From Dietzia massiliensis (GTDB lineage: Bacteria > Actinomycetota > Actinomycetes > Mycobacteriales > Mycobacteriaceae), in the NCBI RefSeq assembly GCF_018390595.1, contig NZ_JAHBAV010000018.1, forward strand, positions 1-62,247: DNA of 62,247 nucleotides, in the 5' to 3' direction. The notes below the pieces were generated by a model, which saw only the letters and a program-made list of their open reading frames with translations, had not been told where the DNA came from and ran no database searches. This document shows, in pieces, positions 22,651-31,743 of the stretch (position 1 is the first letter of the stretch; each line of letters starts with the position of its first letter). The position numbers and the translations under genes were made by a program.

Positions 22651-24693
22651 CTACTTCCGGTCGGTCTGGGACATTTCGCGGAGCATGTCGTTATAGGCCT
22701 TGAGCTCGGCGTCGTCGTCCCGCTCGGCCTGCCGCTCCCCCCTCCGCGCCTCACGCATGTCCGTCTGGAACCACTGCCAGGCCAGGGCGAGCATGACGAT
22801 GAACAGCGGGATCTCCCCCGCCGCCCACGCCACCCCGCCGCCGACCTGCTGGCTCTGCAGCAGATCCGGGACCCAGGGCAGCCCGATCCCCGAGTACCAG
22901 CTCTCGGCCAGCACGGTCTTGTAGTTCATGAGCATGATGCCGAAGAAGGCGTGGAACGGTAGCGAACCGAGCAGCACCATGAGCTTGTAGAAGGGCGAGA
23001 AGTGCCGCGGCGCCGCGTCCACGCCGATGATCACCCAGTAGAACAGGTAGCCGCTGATGAGGAAGTGCACGTTCATGAACATGTGGCCCAGGTGCTCGGA
23101 GGCCAGCGTCTCGTAGAACCCTCCGAAGTAGATCAGGTAGAACCCGGCCACGAACTGCACCGAGGCGACGATCGGGTGGGTGAGGAATCGGGAGAGCGGG
23201 TTGTTGATGAACTCCACGATCCACTCGCGTGGTCCCGGCGGGTTGGCGCGGCCCGCCGCCGGGAGCGCCCGCAGTGCCAGTGTCAGCGGCCCGCCTAGGG
23301 CGAGCAGGACCGGAACGAGCATCGAGATGAGCATGTGCCCGACCATGTGGCTGGCGAAGTCGGCCATCATGTACATCCCCATGCCGGAGCTGGTGGTCAG
23401 GAACAGCAGCACGCACCCGAGCACCCACGCCACGGTTCGTCCCACCGGCCAGGAGTCGCCGCGTCGGCGCAGGGTGATCAGCCCCCACACGTAGAGCCCG
23501 AGCAGGATCACCGAGGCCAGACCCAGCACCAGGTCGAAGCGCCACAGACCGAACACTGTCTCGAAGGAGAACGGCCCCGGCAACTCAAAACCCAGCAGCG
23601 ACTCCTGCCGGGTGGGCACGTAGAGCGGTGCCGGTGGTGGGGTGCGGCCGAGCGAGACTGACAGACCCAGGGTGCCCGCCATGATCACCGTTTCGACCAG
23701 TCCGATGCGCAGCAGCGTGCCGCGGTCCACCGGGGCGTTGGCCGACGTTCCCTCGATGCGGTTGATGATGCGCCGGCGCACCGCCAGCCCGAACACCGCC
23801 AACAGTGCCAGGCACAACGCTTTGGCCACAATCAGCAGCCCGTAGGTCGAAGACAACAGGTCGGCGGGGTGCAGACGGACCAGCCCGTTGATGATCCCGG
23901 TCAGCCCGAGCGCGACGATCGCCACCGTGGCCACCACCGAATAGCGGCGCAATGAAAGCGCTACCCGGCCCCCGCCACGCATCGCGTGGGCGATCACCGC
24001 GACGAGCCCACCGACGTAGAACGCGGCAGCGAACAGGTGGATGATCAGCGAGTTGGCGGCGATGTCGTGGGCGGTGCCGCCCGAGGCGTGGCCCGTCGCG
24101 GCAACGGGCAGGAGCGAGAGCACCGTGACCCCCAGCCAGATGACCGACCAGCGCCAGCTCACGGTGAGCCGCTGCCCGATCCCGGCGACCAGTGCAATGA
24201 TCGCGGCCCAGCGCCACGAGGACGCCACCTCGATCTGAGTGATCGCCACGATCCACTGGTCCGGCGGCAGGGACTGCCAGAGCGTGCGCCCGGACACATC
24301 CGACAGGGTCAGCGGGATGAGCAGGGCCGCCGCGATCGCCCACGCGATGTTGATCCACGAGGAGATCTGCTGTGCGCGGTAGCCGTCCACGTCGAGGGTC
24401 TTGTCTTTCTGCGGCGGGGTGAAGAACGCGGCGAACAGCGCCATTCCCACCGCCACCGATGCCAGCAGCTCGGCGATCGCGCGGACCGCCGGGAGCCCGG
24501 CGGTGGTGAGCAGGCCCGGGTTCGGGACGCCGAGGAGCTCGAGTGCCAGGTCCGTGGACATTCGCGAGAGCGGGACCACCACACCTGCCGCCACGACCGC
24601 GAGCAGCACCACGACCGGCACCACACCGCGGGTACGCAGCGGTCTGGCGGTGGCGGAAGCTTTGGACGAGGGTGCCTTCGACGACGGCGACAT
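22651..24693 (-). CDS. CopD-CtaG fusion: copper import / cytochrome oxidase assembly membrane protein
   Basis: The protein is 680 residues from ATG 24693. The N-terminal half has eight or so membrane segments with the CopD-type copper-resistance domain (VAATGHASGGTAHDIAANSL and IIHLFAAAFYVGGLVAVIAH). The C-terminal half is a CtaG/caa3 assembly domain (MMADFASHMVGHMLISMLVP, HLGHMFMNVHFLISGYLFYW, DLLQSQQVGGGVAWAAGEIP). His/Met-rich segments are likely copper ligands. This fusion is common in actinobacteria and links copper supply to cytochrome oxidase. It fits with the PCuAC lipoprotein and SURF1 remnant to the left. Confidence 0.92.
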   Translation of the reverse strand: MSPSSKAPSSKASATARPLRTRGVVPVVVLLAVVAAGVVVPLSRMSTDLALELLGVPNPGLLTTAGLPAVRAIAELLASVAVGMALFAAFFTPPQKDKTLDVDGYRAQQISSWINIAWAIAAALLIPLTLSDVSGRTLWQSLPPDQWIVAITQIEVASSWRWAAIIALVAGIGQRLTVSWRWSVIWLGVTVLSLLPVAATGHASGGTAHDIAANSLIIHLFAAAFYVGGLVAVIAHAMRGGGRVALSLRRYSVVATVAIVALGLTGIINGLVRLHPADLLSSTYGLLIVAKALCLALLAVFGLAVRRRIINRIEGTSANAPVDRGTLLRIGLVETVIMAGTLGLSVSLGRTPPPAPLYVPTRQESLLGFELPGPFSFETVFGLWRFDLVLGLASVILLGLYVWGLITLRRRGDSWPVGRTVAWVLGCVLLFLTTSSGMGMYMMADFASHMVGHMLISMLVPVLLALGGPLTLALRALPAAGRANPPGPREWIVEFINNPLSRFLTHPIVASVQFVAGFYLIYFGGFYETLASEHLGHMFMNVHFLISGYLFYWVIIGVDAAPRHFSPFYKLMVLLGSLPFHAFFGIMLMNYKTVLAESWYSGIGLPWVPDLLQSQQVGGGVAWAAGEIPLFIVMLALAWQWFQTDMREARRGERQAERDDDAELKAYNDMLREMSQTDRK

Positions 24694-25063
24694 GATCCCT
24701 ATCGTAGGAAGCGGGTATCCCGGGGTCCGATTCGCGCCTGCTCTGCGCACCCCCGTGACCGGCGACGTTTCATGCGGGCCGTCCACCTGCCGGCGGACTA
24801 CCGGGCCTGCTCGCATGCGCCCACTCGGCCGCCGCTCTCTCGGACTCCGGGCCTCAGCTGATCAGACAGTCTCGGGTTCGGGCGGTGATCGCGTGGGTCG
24901 GCCAGCCTGCCGAGGCCTTCAGGGTCGTACCTTCACCCGCATTGGTGGCCGTCTCCGCGCCCGCCGATCCCTTTCCTGCCGCCGCGCCGAGCAAGTCCGC
25001 TGGCCGGACCCGCACTACCCATCGTGCAGAAATGTGAACCGTTCATCTCCGGCTCGTAGCGGG
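24694..25063. other. Non-coding spacer, nothing recognised
   Basis: 370 bp between the CopD-CtaG start and the CDF stop codon. No convincing frame or repeat was seen on either strand. Confidence 0.4.
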
Positions 25064-26005
25064 TCAAGCGTGTCGGACTGCGGGAGATTCACGGTCACGC
25101 ACGGCGGCGGTCTCCAGTTGAATGGTGGCATGGTCAATGGAGACGGGGAAATGCTCCTTGACGCAGGTGAGGATCTCCTCCAGGATCTGCGGGGCGTGAC
25201 CGGATTCGAAGCACTGATCATCGATCACGACATGCGCGGAGATGACCGGCAGGCCGGTCCCAATCATGGATGCGTGCAAGTCGTGCACGTCCCGAACATG
25301 GTCCAGCTCCAGTATGTGATCCCGAACCTCATCCAGATCGAGCCCCGTAGGCGCGTACTCCATCAGCACCCGAACCGTCTGCCGCAGAAGCGTGAACGCG
25401 CGCGGGATGATCAAGGCGGCGATGAACAGCGCGGCAATGGTGTCGGCTCGCTGGAAACCGGTGGTGTTGATGACGATCGCCGCAACGATCACCCCCACCG
25501 ACCCCAAAGCGTCGTTGAGCACCTCCAGAAATGCCGCCCGCATGTTGAAGTTGTCGCCTCGCCTGGAGGCCAGCACCACAATGGCGGCGATATTGGCGAT
25601 CAGGCCGATCACGCCGAACACCAGCAGTTCGGTACCGGGCACGTCCGCCGGCTCGAAGAGTCTGCGGACGCCTTCGATCGCGGCATAGCTACCGACGACG
25701 ATCAGCAGGACAGCTTGCCCTAGTGCGGCGATGACTTCGATCCGGGCGAATCCCCAGGTCCGTTTACTGCTCGGTGGACGCAGCATCATCGTCGCGGCTA
25801 TGACCGCAACCAACAATCCCGACGCATCAGCCAATGCATGAGCGGTGTCGGTCAACAACGCGAGACTGCCAGTGACCACGCTGCCCACCGCTTGGGCCAC
25901 CACGATGATCGCGGTGATGCAGAACGCGATCAGCAGCCGACGACGCGTCCCGCGATCGGCCTGGGGAGAAGTACTTCCATGGTCGTGACCGTGGCTATGC
26001 CCCAT
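25064..26005 (-). CDS. Cation diffusion facilitator (CzcD/ZitB-type) zinc/cadmium exporter
   Basis: The protein is 313 residues with a His-rich start (GHSHGHDHG) and six membrane segments. The TM2 site reads LLTDTAHALADASG (HxxxD), and the TM5 site reads LEVLNDALGSVGV (ExxxD variant). A cytoplasmic C-terminal domain follows. CDF proteins exchange Zn/Cd for protons across the membrane. It starts 6 bases downstream of the ArsR-type gene, so regulator and exporter form one operon. Confidence 0.92.
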   Translation of the reverse strand: MGHSHGHDHGSTSPQADRGTRRRLLIAFCITAIIVVAQAVGSVVTGSLALLTDTAHALADASGLLVAVIAATMMLRPPSSKRTWGFARIEVIAALGQAVLLIVVGSYAAIEGVRRLFEPADVPGTELLVFGVIGLIANIAAIVVLASRRGDNFNMRAAFLEVLNDALGSVGVIVAAIVINTTGFQRADTIAALFIAALIIPRAFTLLRQTVRVLMEYAPTGLDLDEVRDHILELDHVRDVHDLHASMIGTGLPVISAHVVIDDQCFESGHAPQILEEILTCVKEHFPVSIDHATIQLETAAVRDRESPAVRHA

Positions 26006-26011
26006 CTCGAC

Positions 26012-26389
26012 TCACTCCTGCCCGAGGTCAAGGTCGGGGTGGTCCTGGTGATCGCGCAGCGACGGCGACACCCCGGACGCACTCAATAGCGCATCGGCGG
26101 CTTCTACCAGGTCCGCCAGCCGGGCCGGCTCAGCCAGCGAGAACCACGAGGAGCGCCCCTCGATCCGCATTCTGACTAACCCGCAATCCCGCAGGCAAGC
26201 CAGGTGCTTGCTCACCGTGGACTGTGCCAGATGCATGTGATCGACCAGATCCCGAACCCGATGCTCACCACTGACCAGATGCTCCAACAACGCCAGTCGA
26301 GTTGGTTCTGCCAGAGCATGGAACAACGCTGCATAGGTGTTTCGATCCTCGAACGTCACTGAATCGGGCACCCCATAATTGATCGCCAT
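26012..26389 (-). CDS. ArsR/SmtB-family metal-sensing repressor
   Basis: The protein is 125 residues. Its winged helix is ALAEPTRLALLEHLVSGEHR, with recognition helix LAQSTVSKHLACLRDCGLV. Cysteines in LACLRDCG and a C-terminal DHQDHPDLD segment are possible metal ligands. The ATG at 26389 has no ribosome site but a TAACAT -10 ends 6 bases upstream (26396-26401), so the message is probably leaderless. It most likely represses its own operon with the CDF exporter and releases on Zn or Cd. Confidence 0.9.
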   Translation of the reverse strand: MAINYGVPDSVTFEDRNTYAALFHALAEPTRLALLEHLVSGEHRVRDLVDHMHLAQSTVSKHLACLRDCGLVRMRIEGRSSWFSLAEPARLADLVEAADALLSASGVSPSLRDHQDHPDLDLGQE

Positions 26390-26529
26390 AGAGCGATGTT
26401 AGCACGAACCGTCGATAAGTTCGGGTGGGTCTCGGCCATCGGTGTACGCATTGTTCTTGCTCAGTCGTGCCTGGCACGGGAGAGCAAATGGCCACGAGCC
26501 GAATTGCTAGGTGTGACACTTGGAAAACG

Positions 26530-27984
26530 GGCTCTTCCGGATCCGGAGTGCGTAGCGGGGATGCTGCGGTGATGCGGTGAGGCACAAGATGTAGGGGTCC
26601 TGGGGGTGTGAGGATTGCGGTTCCTACACCTGCACCCAGAACCACCCAGGACCCGCTTTGAACGCTACCGCCAGCCTGCTTGCCGACACCATCTGCCGCA
26701 CCGTCGAGCTCGGGGTGACGATCACCGACGCCGCGGTGGCCGACGAGTTCACGCACCTGTTCTGCGCCCCGGTCACACTCGACCCGGTCTGCGCCGAGTG
26801 CGGGATGGCGGGCCGTTTGCGGGACCACGTCCAGCGGAAGGTGACCGATCTGCCGATCGTCGGGCATCCCACCAGGCTGCATGTGCGAGTACGGCGCTTC
26901 ACCTGCGACAACATCGAATGCGAGACGCGCATCTTCCAGCAGCGGATGCCGGCGTTGGCTGAGCCGCGGGCCAAGACCACCCGCCGGTGCAGCCGCTGGA
27001 TTCTGCAGCGCCTGGCGATCGACCGCACCAGCGTGGCCGCCGTCGCGAAGGCCCTCGGGCTGGGCTGGGATCTGGTCAACGACCTGGCGGTCTCCGAGAC
27101 CCGCGCCATGGTCTACGACCAGCCCGGCCACTTCGACGGCGTCCGTGTCCTCGGGGTCGATGAGCACAAATGGAAGCACGTGCGCGGTGACGGCAGCAGC
27201 TCATTCGTCACCGTGCTGGTGGACCTGACCCCGGTCGTGGACGGCACCGGCCCGTCTCGCCTGTTGGACATGGTCCCGGGGCGTTCGGCGAAGGTGCTCA
27301 CCGAGTGGCTCGACGCCCGCGACCAGGTGTTTCGAGATCGAGTCAAGGTGGTCACGATGGACGGGTTCGCCGGCTACCACTCCGCCGCAGCCAAGGCCGT
27401 GCCCGCAGCACGCACGGTGATGGACCCGTTCCACGTCGTGCATCTTGCCGCCGCCAAGCTCACCGTGTGCCGCCAACGGATCCAGCAGGCCACCACCGGG
27501 CACCGGGGACGGACCGGCGATCCTCTGTACGGCATCCGCAGGACGTTGAACACCCGGGCCGAGCTGCTGACCGACAAGCAGAAGGTCCGCTTGTTCAAGG
27601 CGTTCACCGCCAATGACGCGCACGCGGCGGTGGAGGTCACCTACGGCGTCTACCAGCGACTCATCGCCGCCTACGAGGCCTCGGGCAGGCGGGAGGGCAA
27701 GATCGCGATGTACAAGCTCCTGCGCTCGATCCGGGCCGGGGTGCCCAAGGAGCTGCCCGAGCTCGCCCAGCTGGGCCGGTCGCTGTGGAAGCGCCGCCGC
27801 GAGATCCTCGCCTACTTCGACGTGGGCGCCTCCAACGGCCCCGTCGAGGCCATCAACGGCAGGCTCGAACACCTCCGCGGAATCGCCCTGGGCTTCCGGA
27901 ACCTCAAGCACTACATCTTGCGGTCACTGATTCACTCCGGACAGCTGCGGGATCGGATCAATGCACTCTGAATCCGGAAGGGCC
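26530..27984 (+). mobile_element. ISL3-family insertion sequence (1455 bp), complete
   Basis: The left end GGCTCTTCCGGA... (26530-26551) and the right end (27963-27984, reverse complement beginning GGCCCTTCCGGA) match at about 19 of 22 positions. A perfect 8-bp target duplication GGAAAACG flanks it at 26522-26529 and 27985-27992. Eight bases is the norm for ISL3. Confidence 0.95.
26658..27971 (+). CDS. ISL3-family transposase
   Basis: The protein is 437 residues. It has an N-terminal zinc-finger-like region (DPVCAECGMAGR, then FTCDNIECETRIF) and a DDE core with VLGVDEHKWKHV, VTMDGFAGYHSA and the DPFHVVHLAAAKL block. The C-terminal glutamate region reads GPVEAINGRLEHLRGIALGF. Length and order match ISL3 transposases and the frame is intact, so the element is probably active or recently so. 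Confidence 0.95.
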   Translation: MNATASLLADTICRTVELGVTITDAAVADEFTHLFCAPVTLDPVCAECGMAGRLRDHVQRKVTDLPIVGHPTRLHVRVRRFTCDNIECETRIFQQRMPALAEPRAKTTRRCSRWILQRLAIDRTSVAAVAKALGLGWDLVNDLAVSETRAMVYDQPGHFDGVRVLGVDEHKWKHVRGDGSSSFVTVLVDLTPVVDGTGPSRLLDMVPGRSAKVLTEWLDARDQVFRDRVKVVTMDGFAGYHSAAAKAVPAARTVMDPFHVVHLAAAKLTVCRQRIQQATTGHRGRTGDPLYGIRRTLNTRAELLTDKQKVRLFKAFTANDAHAAVEVTYGVYQRLIAAYEASGRREGKIAMYKLLRSIRAGVPKELPELAQLGRSLWKRRREILAYFDVGASNGPVEAINGRLEHLRGIALGFRNLKHYILRSLIHSGQLRDRINAL

Positions 27985-28450
27985 GGAAAACGCCCCAAGG
28001 TGGAACATACTCATCCAGTATTCTCCGACGAGGGTACTGGTTCGATGGGGCAACGGGAGACCAACCGTTTGGCTACGATAAGGCACGGGGTAAGCACTGG
28101 GTATGGAACAGAAACATATGGAAGGCGACGGTAGGAAACGCGGGGGGCTGTAACGAGTCTCAGTCGAATCCCACCGCTGGAGTATTCACAAACTGGTTCG
28201 ACCGCTTGACATGTCGTGTCATTAACTCAATTCCCGTCGATTGCAGTCAATGGGAAAGTAAGCGGGTTCGCTCTATCGAAGTGCGATCAACCACCCAGAA
28301 CACCCCGCCTGGCAGCGAGATGCTAGGCAATCTCAGTATCTACTGTGAGAATACGCCGCCTAGCGACCAACTGTGTCCGATTTGGGTAGGCTACGCAGTC
28401 CCTCCACATCCTGACGATACTCCGCCACCGTACAACTAACTAGGTAACCC

Positions 28451-28482
28451 GTCGGGGCATCGCAGTTGAGCGATGCCCCGAC
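28451..28482 (+). terminator. Perfect hairpin terminator after the split Cys-rich gene
   Basis: GTCGGGGCATCGC (28451-28463) pairs perfectly with GCGATGCCCCGAC (28470-28482) around the 6-base loop AGTTGA, 11 bases after the TAA. This supports the frame at 26488-28439 as a real gene end. Confidence 0.85.
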
Positions 28483-28560
28483 ACCGGCGTTGCCCAGGTT
28501 ACGCTTTTGTGCGACAGATATTGAATCCTAAAGTTACCATTACATTAGAGCGGCAAAGTT

Positions 28561-29001
28561 ATGAACCAAGACGGGCCAACCGAGAACCACTGGACTGACA
28601 CGTTTTCAGAAAATGAGCACTCGCGGGCTTTTCCATTCATCACCCAATGCCATCGCGAATTGCAGTCGCGGTACTGCGACGACGCCAACCGAGATATGCC
28701 GTCGCGCTTCCTTTGTTACTTGCTGAACGAGATTCGCACTAACACATTAACCGAATGCTGGTGCGTAGGCGTACGCGACGCTGGAGTACTTGGCGATGGC
28801 AGCGCATGGATCAAATATAGTTTTGGCGAATTGAAATTTGCTATTGCTCTTCGAATTGACGCCTCCGTTATCAAGGCGCACACCGACCACTTAGCGAGGT
28901 ATGCAAGCGAACTTGCAGCTTTCACAATTGGAGAGCCGGGCATCAACTTGGCAAATTCAGAAATCGTGGACGGCACCTACTGGTTTAGGGTGGACAGATA
29001 G
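28561..29001 (+). CDS. Hypothetical protein (lower-G+C, horizontally acquired)
   Basis: The protein is 146 residues, soluble, mixed alpha/beta by composition, with no signal peptide or membrane segment. Visible features are RDMPSRFLCYLLNEIRTNTL, WIKYSFGELKFAIALRIDAS and several Cys. No family was recognised. The gene and the preceding split gene share a clearly lower G+C content and unusual codons (ATA, TTA, AAA) compared with flanking genes. That marks the 28.0-29.0 kb patch as foreign DNA. It might be the partner of the Cys-rich gene. Confidence 0.6.
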   Translation: MNQDGPTENHWTDTFSENEHSRAFPFITQCHRELQSRYCDDANRDMPSRFLCYLLNEIRTNTLTECWCVGVRDAGVLGDGSAWIKYSFGELKFAIALRIDASVIKAHTDHLARYASELAAFTIGEPGINLANSEIVDGTYWFRVDR

Positions 29002-29019
29002 TTAACCGTTCTGTGTACG

Positions 29020-29238
29020 CTATTCAGGGCAGTTGGTGGGCAGTTCGGCGAGGGCGTCTGGGTATGCGCCGTGGCCGTTCAGGGCGAAGCCCGCGAGGCC
29101 AACGACGTCGCGGCGCCAGCGCAGGAGCCCGAGGAATAACGGCTCCCCTACTTGGTTGGCTGCGTGGCGGCTGGAGCGTGCTCGCCGACGGCGACTCCCC
29201 CATCCGTTCGGACTTGGGTCGGGGAACGCCGGAAACAC
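29020..29238 (-). CDS. Possible small gene of unknown function
   Basis: A 72-codon frame starts at GTG 29238 with AGGAAA 7 bases upstream. The product is basic at first (WGSRRRRARSSRHAANQVGE) and then has a hydrophobic middle (PLFLGLLRWRRDVVGLAGFA). No family was recognised. It may equally be a chance frame; the rest of 29002-29432 shows no other gene. Confidence 0.3.
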   Translation of the reverse strand: MFPAFPDPSPNGWGSRRRRARSSRHAANQVGEPLFLGLLRWRRDVVGLAGFALNGHGAYPDALAELPTNCPE

Positions 29239-29307
29239 GTAACGTTTCCTGTTCCCGGATGCTGTGGATCTGAGTGCGGTGACGACGGACGCAACGCTGG
29301 CATTGCT

Positions 29308-29338
29308 GCCGCCCAGAACTGCACCCGTTCTGGGCGGC
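29308..29338 (-). terminator. Hairpin downstream of the DUF4185 gene
   Basis: GCCGCCCAGAAC (29308-29319) pairs perfectly with GTTCTGGGCGGC (29327-29338) around a 7-base loop, about 95 bases past the DUF4185 stop. Confidence 0.6.
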
Positions 29339-29432
29339 CACTAATTGATCCGACAGACATTGCGGAAAAGCGACACCGCCCGGGACGCCCGGGCCAAGGG
29401 GCGCACCGCCGAGGAGTCCGCTCGAGAAGGGC

Positions 29433-30744
29433 CTACTCCGCGGTCATCGGGTCATAGTTTTCGTGATCGGCCGGGGTTGTGCGATCGTCCTCGAGTTCTC
29501 CTTGTAAGGCAGAGCGGAGCCAATCATGATCGACCTCGGCGTCGACTGCGTCCGCGAGAACCGCGACCTGCTCGGCCACGGGGAGCTGAGAGACGTCAGG
29601 CGCCAGGTCCCCCGTGTACTCCTCGGTCACGTGACTGGACTCGGAGGACAGGTTCTCGGTCGCTGCCCGCGCCGTCGGAGAGGAACTCAGGGAGCCGGAC
29701 CCTCCACCGAAGAGGCTGACCTCCCATTGCCTCGTGCCGTAGTAGAGCGTCTGGCCATTCACCTGCGGCCACGCTGACAGCAGCATTTGCGCACGGCCCA
29801 AGTTGCTGTACGGATGGATCGCCGGCGCGTAAAGGGCTGGCTGCTCGACTCCGGTGACCTGAATGGCGGGCATCGTCCATAGGCCTTCCGGGCGAGGAGC
29901 GGTCCGGGTGACGGCGCCAAGGATGCCGTCGCAGTACGAGAGCACGACTCGTCCGTCGATGACTTGAGCGGAGAGCTCGCCGATGGCGTTGTTAGGAACC
30001 GTGGGGGTGAGGATCGGGGTCGTGAAACCACCGCGGCGCCATGCCCATGTTCCGCCGCCGTCTCGACCCCAGAACTCATAGGTTGAACGGTTCCACATGC
30101 TGCGCCAGTCCACGCGCACGAGATGGATGCCGCCGCCGTTCCAACGGCCCTCGTTGGTGCCGTAGATGTTAAACCCAAGGTTCGCCGGGGAGCATGAGCA
30201 TCGTGTTGTTCTGGAAGTGACTCCACTCCCCCACGTTAGGGAAGTCGAAGTTCTCGCGATTGACCTCCAGATCCCACGTGCGTTCCCAGTTCTCGGCGTG
30301 GGCTTCGGTCGAGGTCCACATGCGCGAGTGGAAGGTCGCCCAGCTCCCGCCGGGCGAGATCGGATCCCAGGACCGGATCGCGAAAGTTGTCATCATGTAC
30401 CGGCCGTCGGGCAGGTGGATCAGGTCGTTCGGAATGTTGGTGAAGCCGTCCGGGAGCTCGCCAGCATGGACCGTTCCGCGGTGCTGATAGTTGATCATCT
30501 CTTTGGCGTAGGCGCCGCCGATGGCGTTGTCCCACCGGATGCCGTTCTCAATGTCTGGGTTGGACTGGCGAAACCCGACTGGAGACCTCCAGCCGCTGCC
30601 GCCGACGTGGTCGACGAAGGTGTCGCCGAAGATCGTGATCGTGTACCCGTGGTTGGTGATCGCCGGGAACCCGAGATCGGTTGCTGAGGCGCCCCAACGC
30701 CCAGTTTCGTTCGGGCCTGTCAGCTCTTTGACCAGTCGTGCCAT
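29433..30744 (-). pseudogene. DUF4185 (GH183-type arabinan hydrolase family) protein, frameshifted
   Basis: The start is ATG 30744, chosen because AGGAGG lies 7 bases upstream; an ATG two codons earlier is too close. The first frame gives ASATDLGFPAITNHGYTITI, FGDTFVDHVGG and continues to NNTMLMLPGEP near 30180. The expected continuation LGFNIYGTNEGRWNGGG then lies one base out of frame and runs to 29433 with RVDWRSMWNRSTYEFWGRDG. One inserted base near 30175-30182 would restore about 437 codons. DUF4185 proteins include mycobacterial endo-D-arabinanases (CAZy GH183) acting on cell-wall arabinan. The last ~80 residues are acidic and disordered. No signal peptide is present. Confidence 0.8.
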
Positions 30745-30877
30745 CGTCATGCCTCCTGTGTCGAGAAGTCGCCTTGGCGACGAAGTGAGCAACGTCAGTT
30801 TGCGTCGTTCACATCCACCGTGCCATGCGGGTACGACACGAAACTGAACGATTAGTTCACGAAGGAGGTGAATCTCG

Positions 30878-31258
30878 TTAGAGTCCGGGGATCATGCCCG
30901 GGTACAGGAAGACGTTGGACGCTGGAGTAGACGATCCAAGGCCCAGAATGGGGCGCAGCTTGTGTGGGTTCCCGGCTTGGTCGGCCTGCCAGCAGTTGTC
31001 GTACCCGCGGAACCCGGTACACACGATCTTCGTGGTCGTGCCAAACGGCGAGATGATTCTCGGCAGGCCGATGAAGGGATTGTAGAACTCCAGACGGTCA
31101 GGGGTGAGCGCAAAGCTGGTCACGTCGACTGGCCGGACGGGAGATCCCTGCCCGGGATCAACGGGCCAGGCGTCCTGAGCGTTCGCTTGTCCCACACCGA
31201 CAAGCATTGATGCAGTGGCCAATGTGACGGCGGCGAGCGTGGCAAGGGTGCGGCGCAT
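30878..31258 (-). CDS. Small secreted protein of unknown function
   Basis: The protein is 126 residues from ATG 31258 (AAGGAA upstream). It has a clear Sec signal peptide ending in an Ala-x-Ala site (SMLVGVGQANAQ), then a mature part with two Cys (KIVCTGFRGYDNCWQAD) likely forming a disulfide, and a C-terminus SNVFLYPGMIPGL. Short secreted proteins of this design are frequent in Mycobacteriales; function is unknown. Confidence 0.75.
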   Translation of the reverse strand: MRRTLATLAAVTLATASMLVGVGQANAQDAWPVDPGQGSPVRPVDVTSFALTPDRLEFYNPFIGLPRIISPFGTTTKIVCTGFRGYDNCWQADQAGNPHKLRPILGLGSSTPASNVFLYPGMIPGL

Positions 31259-31427
31259 AATCAATTCCTTGCTGGGAGGGACGGTCTCAACCCGGTTATC
31301 GTCGCAGAAGTCGTATGCGTTAACAACGGAGCAAGCTGGCGTTCTCAGGCGCTCAGCGCTACTGGGAACTTGAGGGTGCACCCATCCAGGTGAACCGGTG
31401 ACCGGTCGGATGGCCAGTTGCACCGCC

Positions 31428-31541
31428 TCAGGCCTGAAAGCGTAGGTGCCACTCGATGGCGTCGCCCACCACCAGAGTCGTGACGTGGCCGTCCTCGGCC
31501 ACGAACCGGACGCTGACTCGGGAAAGTGGAGCATCGGACAT
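31428..31541 (-). CDS. Possible small protein, perhaps truncated by a frameshift
   Basis: A 37-residue frame from ATG 31541 reads SDAPLSRVSVRFVAEDGHVT then TLVVGDAIEWHLRFQA. It has a beta-rich look, and a TACGCT -10 about 8 bases upstream would make it leaderless. After the stop, another frame continues VHLDGCTLKFPVALSA, which could be its original end, implying a frameshift. The remaining parts of 31259-31743 hold nothing recognised. Confidence 0.35.
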   Translation of the reverse strand: MSDAPLSRVSVRFVAEDGHVTTLVVGDAIEWHLRFQA

Positions 31542-31743
31542 GCGCCGAGCGTAGCCGCGCCAACGTGCACTTCTCGAAGAGAGCCGTGCCCCCAACATCT
31601 CCACCGGCGGGCGTCTCCTCTCTCTCCCCCGCCCCCGATTCCTAAGAACTGCGTAGGCCGTCCCAGTTCCTTGGTTGTGGGACGGAGACTGTCGACCCGC
31701 AGTTTCGGTTTGTGAGTCGCAACGCGCTACACATCGTGCTTGT

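Larger units (their letters stand above)
26488..28439 (+). pseudogene. Cys-rich lower-G+C gene split by the ISL3 element
   Basis: An ATG at 26488 with GGGAGAG upstream opens MATSRIARCDTWKT; the ISL3 element interrupts after 14 codons. Removing the IS and one 8-bp target copy restores a single stop-free frame to TAA 28437-28439. It continues PQGGTYSSSILRRGYWFDG, QPFGYDKARGKHWVWNRNIW, AGGCNESQ, SIPVDCSQWESK, NLSIYCENTPPSDQLCPIWV and a Pro-rich tail, giving 162 residues. About six Cys and several Trp suggest a compact disulfide-bonded or metal-binding protein. No family was recognised. The code is markedly less G+C-rich than its neighbours, suggesting recent transfer. Confidence 0.7.

Noticed and set aside
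24817..25063. Possible gene between CopD-CtaG and the CDF exporter
   Set aside because: No frame with a start, ribosome site and protein-like composition was found.
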